A stretch of 64,000 nucleotides of DNA from Acidimicrobiia bacterium (lineage in GTDB: Bacteria; Actinomycetota; Acidimicrobiia; ATN3; PSLF01): positions 36,610 to 100,609 of the forward strand of contig PSLF01000007.1 in the NCBI GenBank assembly GCA_040289475.1, read 5' to 3'. The notes beneath the pieces were generated by a model. It saw only the letters and a list, made by a program, of their open reading frames with translations, did not search any database and had not been told where the DNA came from. This document shows, one piece after another, positions 58,512 to 64,000 of this stretch. Position 1 is the stretch's first letter; each line of letters begins with the position of its first letter. A program made the position numbers and the translations under genes.

Positions 58512-60050
58512 CTAGTCACTGCTAGCTGACTTCGCCTCCTGCCACAGCTCCTCCAGAGTCGTATGGTCCACTTCCCGCAAGCTCGTCCCACGAGAGCGCG
58601 CTAGATCTTCCATCTTTCTGAAGCGAGCCGCGAAGCGCTCGGCCGATTTCCTCAAAGCTTCCTCTGGATCTACGCGCAGGTGCCTAGCTAGGTTGACAAC
58701 GGCGAATAAAAGGTCTCCCAACTCCTCCACAACCCGCTGGGGAGCGACCGCCCACCCAGACACGAACTTTTCCCTACCATGTATCTCGCTCTCTAGCTCG
58801 CTCAGCTCCTCCCGGACTTTATCGAGAACACCAAGAGGCTCTGACCAATCGAATCCAACCGAGGTCGCACGCCTCTGAATCTTGTGAGCGAACAAAAGAG
58901 CGGGCAGGGTGCGTCCTATATCGTCCATCAATGAATGGCGCTGTTTTTCCTCGATCTTGATCTTCTCCCAGTTTCCGGCGACCTCTGCGGCATCCGAGAC
59001 TACGGTTTCTCCGAATACATGAGGGTGACGGGCTACAAGTTTGGAATAAATGCCCCGCGCGACATCAGCGATCGTGAATGCACCGGCTTCCTTTGCCAGG
59101 GTCGCGTGAAATGCGATCTGGAACAGTAAATCCCCGAGCTCCTCTTCGAGAGTCGCATAAGCGGCAGGATTGATTTCGCCCTCGGGAGCCCCCTCTGGCA
59201 GGGCATCGATTGCTTCCAGGACCTCATAAGTCTCTTCTAGCAAGTGTCGGGAGAGGCTGTGGTGAGTCTGCTGGGCGTCCCAAGGACATCCCCCCGGACC
59301 CCTCAGAGTCTCGACAAGGTCGACAAAGTTGCGCAATGCCCTGCCCGGAGCTTTATCCGAAGCGGGAACGAACAATGACGTGCAATGAGTCGGCTCCAAC
59401 CCAGCTCGATCGAGCTCAGCAAGCTCTACCCACACAAGCCGGGGCTTGCCGCTGTAAGCAGCATCCACGAATGCCACCCGATGCTCGGGAGGCAGCTCCT
59501 CTAATAGCGCCAATTTCACGGTAGAGAGAAGGTCACGGGAATGACACTGGGCCACCAATATCGCGCCCTCTCCCAACACGGCTTCCTCGATCCGATAGGC
59601 ATCTACGATTTGAAGGCTTACGTCTACAGCGTCTACACCCAGTTCGCATGCGACGGCCTCTATAAAAGAAACTCCAGGAACCACTCGGACGCATAGCCCG
59701 GCGTTTTTAGCATCACGAAAAGCTAGCGAAGCAGCTGTCTCCCCCATAAAGGGACTGCCCGGAACTAGAAAGGCGACGCGCCCGCGGGTCGCAGCCTCTA
59801 CCACCACGCGAGCCATTTCAGCATAGAGATCGTCGTACTCGTTGAAGCGCGAGTAGAGATCGTCAAAGGCGGTTGCTGTCTCTACCTCAGCAGCTATCTG
59901 AGATGCGAGAGGATGTTCAGCAGTACGCAGAAACACGCGCAATCGACCACGACGTGCCTCGTCTACGAGATCTCGCACCTCCAAGGTACACAGCTTTGGG
60001 TCACCGGGTCCCAGCCCGGCGATTAGTAAATCGTCTAAGGATCTACTCAC
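58512..60050 (-). CDS. mazG: Tetrapyrrole methylase-like / MazG nucleotide pyrophosphohydrolase fusion
   Basis: 512 residues. The N-terminal domain (about 1-225) has the tetrapyrrole-methylase fold (LLIAGLGPGDPKLCTLEV; RVAFLVPGSPFMGETAA; VVPGVSFIEAVACELG). The C-terminal MazG part has two EExxE-type modules: LRGPGGCPWDAQQTHHSL, LLEETYEVLEAID and LEEELGDLLFQIAFHA, then VREELSELESEI and VVEELGDLLFAVVNLARHL. This is the YabN architecture. MazG hydrolyses (d)NTPs, removing aberrant nucleotides. The GTG start overlaps the upstream SurA-like gene by GTGA. Order mfd - SurA-like - mazG. Confidence 0.9.
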   Translation of the reverse strand: MSRSLDDLLIAGLGPGDPKLCTLEVRDLVDEARRGRLRVFLRTAEHPLASQIAAEVETATAFDDLYSRFNEYDDLYAEMARVVVEAATRGRVAFLVPGSPFMGETAASLAFRDAKNAGLCVRVVPGVSFIEAVACELGVDAVDVSLQIVDAYRIEEAVLGEGAILVAQCHSRDLLSTVKLALLEELPPEHRVAFVDAAYSGKPRLVWVELAELDRAGLEPTHCTSLFVPASDKAPGRALRNFVDLVETLRGPGGCPWDAQQTHHSLSRHLLEETYEVLEAIDALPEGAPEGEINPAAYATLEEELGDLLFQIAFHATLAKEAGAFTIADVARGIYSKLVARHPHVFGETVVSDAAEVAGNWEKIKIEEKQRHSLMDDIGRTLPALLFAHKIQRRATSVGFDWSEPLGVLDKVREELSELESEIHGREKFVSGWAVAPQRVVEELGDLLFAVVNLARHLRVDPEEALRKSAERFAARFRKMEDLARSRGTSLREVDHTTLEELWQEAKSASSD

Positions 60051-61123
60051 TGCTCAGGTTGTGGAAGTGGCGGATGTGCGCCCCCCGAGGATGAGTCGCA
60101 AGCCTCTATGGCAAGCTGTTCTGGATTCCAGCGGCCCTCAGGACACGCAATACGAACATCGAGACTCAGGGCGACTTCGACGAATTGGTCGGATACCACT
60201 TGCAGTCGCGCCTGACCGTACTGCTCCAAAAGCTGGGGGCGGGCTGAGTCGAAGTCCAGGCCAGTGGAGCCCGAGTCGCTGTGGCGCACGAACCACCGCG
60301 CCCCGGTGGCTCCCTCGATCGGCCCCCGAGCCTGTCCGGGCCGGAGACTCAGCGCTACGGCAAAAGGAACCGGATCTTGCAATCTTTGGAAAGCCTGTAG
60401 CAAAGTAACGCAGCCAACGTCGCCTCTGCGGGGCTTTGTCGCCAGGTCAACGGAGAGATCGGCTGCGACAGCAGAGAAACTTTCGCCTGCATTCAGCCGT
60501 TCGGCGACCTTCCGGCTTTCATCGTCATTTTCGACTTTTATGACCGAGAAGCAAAGCTTTGCCCCGAAACCGGGGTAGCGCTGGAACAACAGCTCGAGCG
60601 ATGTCTCGCTGGGCTGGCTAGGCATGATCGCCTCAATCAGCAGAGCTCGGTCTCCCCTCCATTTCGAGGCGAACTCGAGCACTGCGCGCCGTTGACTCTC
60701 AGAGGCCCATGTCTTTGCTTGTGTCTGCCGCTCTACTTCTGCGGCGGCTTGCTTCCTCCATGCAGAGGGGTCAAGGTTCATTCGCCCCAACATGGTGTCG
60801 ACAACCTCGAGATTCATGCGCCTCGACAGAAGTGCTAACCGCAGATCCCGCCCCCGCAACCCAGACTGAGAACGTTCCTCTTCGGCGCTGGACACCACCA
60901 CTGCGGGCCCTACATCTATGAGAGCTTGGAGAGCCTTGTCTCCCTCGAACGCATCGGAAACCGAGTCCAGCCACTCCCTTGTTATCGGCGACGCATTCAC
61001 TGTGGCCACCACAGGCGAGACAAAATCGCAAGCCGAGAGTACAGAGGCGCTTGCGACCGCGAACACCAATACCGCCAGCCAATGCCGCATTGAGCATCGC
61101 AACAACGCTGATCCTGCTGCCAT
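60047..61123 (-). CDS. SurA/PrsA-like peptidyl-prolyl isomerase lipoprotein
   Basis: 358 residues from ATG 61123, with AAAGGAG 11 nt upstream. A signal sequence ends in the lipobox VLSAC (Cys near residue 32). A helical SurA_N-like chaperone domain follows (VVATVNASPITREWLDSV; YPGFGAKLCF), then a degenerate parvulin domain (LNAGESFSAVAADLSVD; RRGDVGCV; LRPGQARGPIEG; GARWFVRH). It probably aids folding of secreted proteins at the membrane surface. The frame also opens at TTG 61186, which overlaps the mfd stop by TTGA, but that would place 31 basic and polar residues before the signal sequence. Its position between mfd and mazG is conserved in related genomes, as I recall. Confidence 0.72.
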   Translation of the reverse strand: MAAGSALLRCSMRHWLAVLVFAVASASVLSACDFVSPVVATVNASPITREWLDSVSDAFEGDKALQALIDVGPAVVVSSAEEERSQSGLRGRDLRLALLSRRMNLEVVDTMLGRMNLDPSAWRKQAAAEVERQTQAKTWASESQRRAVLEFASKWRGDRALLIEAIMPSQPSETSLELLFQRYPGFGAKLCFSVIKVENDDESRKVAERLNAGESFSAVAADLSVDLATKPRRGDVGCVTLLQAFQRLQDPVPFAVALSLRPGQARGPIEGATGARWFVRHSDSGSTGLDFDSARPQLLEQYGQARLQVVSDQFVEVALSLDVRIACPEGRWNPEQLAIEACDSSSGGAHPPLPQPEQ

Positions 61124-61182
61124 TTCTAAGTGAGCTCCTTTACAGCCTGACCTCGCAAAGCTTCTGCGCCTCGAGCTTCGGT

Positions 61183-64000
61183 TCAACTCCGCTGCGACCT
61201 ACCCTCGTTCAGAGAAGCCCGATTTGTATTCTTCTTACTTCTATTCCTGGTTTTTTTAGGCCTCGATCCCTGCGCCGTCTCGATCGCTGCGAGCAAGCTG
61301 AGAATGTACTTGGGGGTGCACCTTTCCTTATCGACCTTTACTTGCAGGGCAGAGTCGGAGGGTTTGTAAACACAGTTGAATCCCCGAGCTGAGAGACGAA
61401 GACATTGGAGTTCGGTCAGCTCAAGGGGACTCAGTTTCAGTGTTACGCCTGCATACACGCAATCGGTAATCCCCATCCGCTGACACGCCAACTTTAGGCG
61501 AGCTAGGTCAGCGAGGGCCAAAGCGGGTCCGGGCAGAGGACCATACCGGTCTCTCCACTCTTCTTGCATTCGCTGAATTCCATCTTCGTCGCAGACCTCG
61601 GCCAACTTCCTGTACGCTTCGAGCCTCGAGGACTCTTGTGAGACATACTCTTTGGGGAGATAAGCCTCGACTGGAATATCGATCTGTACCGGAACAGATG
61701 CCTCCGCGACTTCTCCACTCTCCAAAGTAGCTACGGACTCGGCAACCATCTTTACGTAAAGATCCAATCCGACTGCTGCGATGTGCCCGGACTGGGCCTC
61801 TCCAAGCAAGTTCCCTGCCCCCCGAATCTCCAAGTCGCGCCGGGCGATGGCAAACCCGGAACCCAAGTCGGTATGTTCTCCGATCGTCTTGAGGCGCTCG
61901 AACGCCTCCTCGGACAAGGCCTTTCTGGAAGGATAAAAAAAGTAGGCATAGGCTCGGTCTTTGCCTCGACCCACTCTGCCGCGCAACTGATACAGCTCCG
62001 CCAGACCCAAGGTGTCGGCGCGTTCTACTATCAAGGTATTGACGCTAGGAATGTCCAGCCCCGACTCGACAATAGTAGTAGTAACGAGCACGTCGATCTC
62101 CCCCTCGTAAAACCTCATCATTGTTTTCTCGAGCACGTGATCTGCCATCTGGCCGTGACACGCTTCGACCCTAGCGGAGGGAACCAGTTCTCGAATGTGT
62201 TCCAACGCCATCTCTATAGAGCGCACTCGGTTGTGCACGTAGAAAACCTGCCCCTTGCGCATCAGCTCTCTTCGGATAGCTGCTGAGACGGCACCTTCGT
62301 CGTACTCTCCCACATAGGTGAGTACGGGCTGGCGCCCTGACGGGGGTGTTTCGATCGTCGAGACATCGCGGATTCCCGCAAGCGCCATCTCCAGTGTTCT
62401 GGGAATGGGGGTAGCAGTTAGGGTCAAAACGTCCACACCTTTGGACGCAACCTTGATCGCCTCTTTATGAGCGACCCCGAATCGATGCTCTTCGTCGACT
62501 ATCAGCAATCCAAGCTTTGGAATTCGCACATCTTTTTGGAGAAGGCGGTGGGTGCCGATAATGACATCCACCTCTCCGCTCGCTACACGCTCAATGACTT
62601 TGCGTTGGCGAGCGGGTGTTAGGAACCGGCTCAACATCTCGACCCGAACTGGATACGGTTCGAACCGCTCGCAGAACGTCTCTAAATGCTGTTGGGCCAA
62701 GAGCGTGGTTGGCACCAGCACGGCAACTTGAAATCCATCTTGAACTGCCTTGAACGCAGCTCTTACGGCTATCTCTGTCTTCCCAAACCCGACATCGCCA
62801 CAGACCAGTCGATCCATGGGACGCGGCGACTCCATGTCGGCCTTGACCTCTGTCAGTGCTCGCTCCTGATCGGGAGTGAGATCGTAAGGAAAAGAATCTT
62901 CTAACTCCCGCTGCCACGGTGTGTCCTTCGAGAATGCTATGCCTGAGATCTGCGAGCGCTCTCTGTACAGCTCGACGAGATAGCGGGCTACCTTGGCCGC
63001 AGCGGCTCGAGCCCGTCGCTTGGTCTGGGCCCAGTCTGCCCCGCCAAGTCGACTCAGACGAGGGTGTTCGCCCCCGCTGTACTTGCTAACCGAATCGAGA
63101 TGATAAGTGGGAACGTAGAGACGCCCTCCGCCGGCATACTCCAAAAGGAGATAGTCGCGCTCAGCACCTCCGGCAGACAATGTGACGAGGCCCTTGTAAA
63201 CCCCAATCCCGTGGTAATTGTGTACGACGTAATCTCCTGGTTCGAGGTCGGCCAAGAACTCCTCGTTGGTGGTTTTTCTACCGCGACCCGATTCCTCTGG
63301 AACAGCACGTAGTGCTCGAGAAAAACCCGGCGAAACTTTGGCGGTCGCATACCTAGTGGCTCTTTCCCAACGCGCAGGCGCTCGCTTAAGCTCGGAAACT
63401 TTAGAGCGAGAGGGTGCGAGCTCTGCCTCAGTGACCAGAGCAAGCTGCCCATCAGGGAATACGAATCCCTCGGAATAAGAGAAGGTCCCAGCAAGCAACC
63501 CGGGCTGTCTTATCAGCTCCGAAAGATCATCGGTGGCGGCTATCCCCACGGAAACTTCCTCATCCGCAAAACTCTCGACAACACGCCTGGCGTTAGCTGT
63601 GGATCCGGCCGCCACAGCAACAGTCCATCCCTTTCTCGAGTAAGCACCTGACTTCGCCGCCACATCCGACGTCTTGAACGCTCGAGGCCAAGGCTCGAAA
63701 AGCGGCTCTACGTCCTCTAGAGCTTGGGGTGCAGAAGTAACAGCGAGCATCGGCAATCTGAATCTCTCGAAAGCTTCATCCGGGCGGGCATACAGACGGG
63801 GGGCTTCCGCACTCGGGTCTGATGAAGCACTAGCATGTTCTTGCCCTGTATCCCACGTGCTCATCAGCGCAGAGGCGAGATCCTCTTCTTCGGCAACGTG
63901 AGCCTCGGCTCTGGCGCGTATCTCCGCGGGATCCATGAGCGCTACGATGCTGCCGCCCTCTAGTAGCTCGAAAAGAGTTGCGGGTCTAGGTACGACCCAG
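61183..64000 (-). CDS. mfd: Transcription-repair coupling factor Mfd (N-terminus cut by window edge)
   Basis: Displaces stalled RNA polymerase at DNA lesions and recruits UvrA. At least 938 residues are in the window, and the frame stays open to the right edge, where it reads WVVPRPATLFELLEGG, part of the UvrB-like N-terminal module. Present are the RNA-polymerase-interacting domain (DLEPGDYVVHNYHGIGVYKGL), the translocase Walker A GDVGFGKTE near 62780-62800, DEEHRFG near 62490, GRVGRG near 61970, and the C-terminal TRCF domain. The C-terminus is a short basic tail. Full-length family members have 1150-1200 residues, so about 200-250 are missing. It is the first gene, in this window, of mfd - SurA-like - mazG. 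Confidence 0.96.
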   Translation of the reverse strand, partial: WVVPRPATLFELLEGGSIVALMDPAEIRARAEAHVAEEEDLASALMSTWDTGQEHASASSDPSAEAPRLYARPDEAFERFRLPMLAVTSAPQALEDVEPLFEPWPRAFKTSDVAAKSGAYSRKGWTVAVAAGSTANARRVVESFADEEVSVGIAATDDLSELIRQPGLLAGTFSYSEGFVFPDGQLALVTEAELAPSRSKVSELKRAPARWERATRYATAKVSPGFSRALRAVPEESGRGRKTTNEEFLADLEPGDYVVHNYHGIGVYKGLVTLSAGGAERDYLLLEYAGGGRLYVPTYHLDSVSKYSGGEHPRLSRLGGADWAQTKRRARAAAAKVARYLVELYRERSQISGIAFSKDTPWQRELEDSFPYDLTPDQERALTEVKADMESPRPMDRLVCGDVGFGKTEIAVRAAFKAVQDGFQVAVLVPTTLLAQQHLETFCERFEPYPVRVEMLSRFLTPARQRKVIERVASGEVDVIIGTHRLLQKDVRIPKLGLLIVDEEHRFGVAHKEAIKVASKGVDVLTLTATPIPRTLEMALAGIRDVSTIETPPSGRQPVLTYVGEYDEGAVSAAIRRELMRKGQVFYVHNRVRSIEMALEHIRELVPSARVEACHGQMADHVLEKTMMRFYEGEIDVLVTTTIVESGLDIPSVNTLIVERADTLGLAELYQLRGRVGRGKDRAYAYFFYPSRKALSEEAFERLKTIGEHTDLGSGFAIARRDLEIRGAGNLLGEAQSGHIAAVGLDLYVKMVAESVATLESGEVAEASVPVQIDIPVEAYLPKEYVSQESSRLEAYRKLAEVCDEDGIQRMQEEWRDRYGPLPGPALALADLARLKLACQRMGITDCVYAGVTLKLSPLELTELQCLRLSARGFNCVYKPSDSALQVKVDKERCTPKYILSLLAAIETAQGSRPKKTRNRSKKNTNRASLNEGRSQRS

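Overview
The window looks like a chromosomal segment of an actinobacterium (Actinomycetota). Several features support this: a WhiB1-like iron-sulfur regulator next to a PdtaS-type kinase, an actinobacterial-style RpoC N-terminal insertion and acidic NusG N-terminus, glucosyl-3-phosphoglycerate synthase, a pair of ArsA-like ATPases beside a DUF3107-type protein, an F420-type luciferase-like oxidoreductase, and an AftA-like membrane glycosyltransferase. Base composition is only moderately GC-rich and GTG/TTG starts are common. I cannot place it more precisely; a deep-branching lineage such as Acidimicrobiia or a related uncultured class would fit. There is no sign of phage, insertion sequences, CRISPR or a replication origin.

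Left part (1-13.7 kb): the transcription/translation core on the minus strand, in the order tRNA-Trp, secE, nusG, rplK, rplA, then rplJ, rplL, rpoB and rpoC (cut by the left edge). It is interrupted between rplA and rplJ by a plus-strand acs plus an AftA-like glycosyltransferase gene. rplJL has a recognisable L10-type leader and rpoBC has its own good promoter.

Middle part (13.7-50.9 kb): glucosylglycerate synthesis (gpgS and a phosphatase), a lipid kinase, an M20 peptidase and a GDPD; whiB1-like and pdtaS with two CRP-like sites; a UDGb uracil-DNA glycosylase; a secreted amidase with C-terminal repeats; a transglutaminase-DUF58-MoxR operon; TauE, two ArsA ATPases and a DUF3107-like gene; an ABC substrate-binding protein and permease without an ATPase; metabolic genes (methylmalonyl-CoA epimerase-like, HemD-like, LLM oxidoreductase, Mrp, cysteine desulfurase, aconitase); a degenerate histidine kinase, a TetR regulator, a degenerate YyaL-type protein and a two-domain APH/AAA kinase.

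Right part (51-64 kb): a second MoxR-DUF58-transglutaminase operon, followed by a secreted M23 peptidase with the same C-terminal repeats as the amidase, an FkbM methyltransferase, and a mazG / SurA-like lipoprotein / mfd operon (mfd cut by the right edge).

The most striking signal is a duplicated module. Each of two MoxR-DUF58-transglutaminase operons adjoins a gene for a secreted peptidoglycan hydrolase that carries four copies of a ~105-residue repeat and ends exactly on the motif WYFAEGYTG. In one copy the transglutaminase triad Cys-His-Asp is intact; in the other Cys and His are replaced. This suggests a cell-envelope system with an active and a pseudoenzyme branch.
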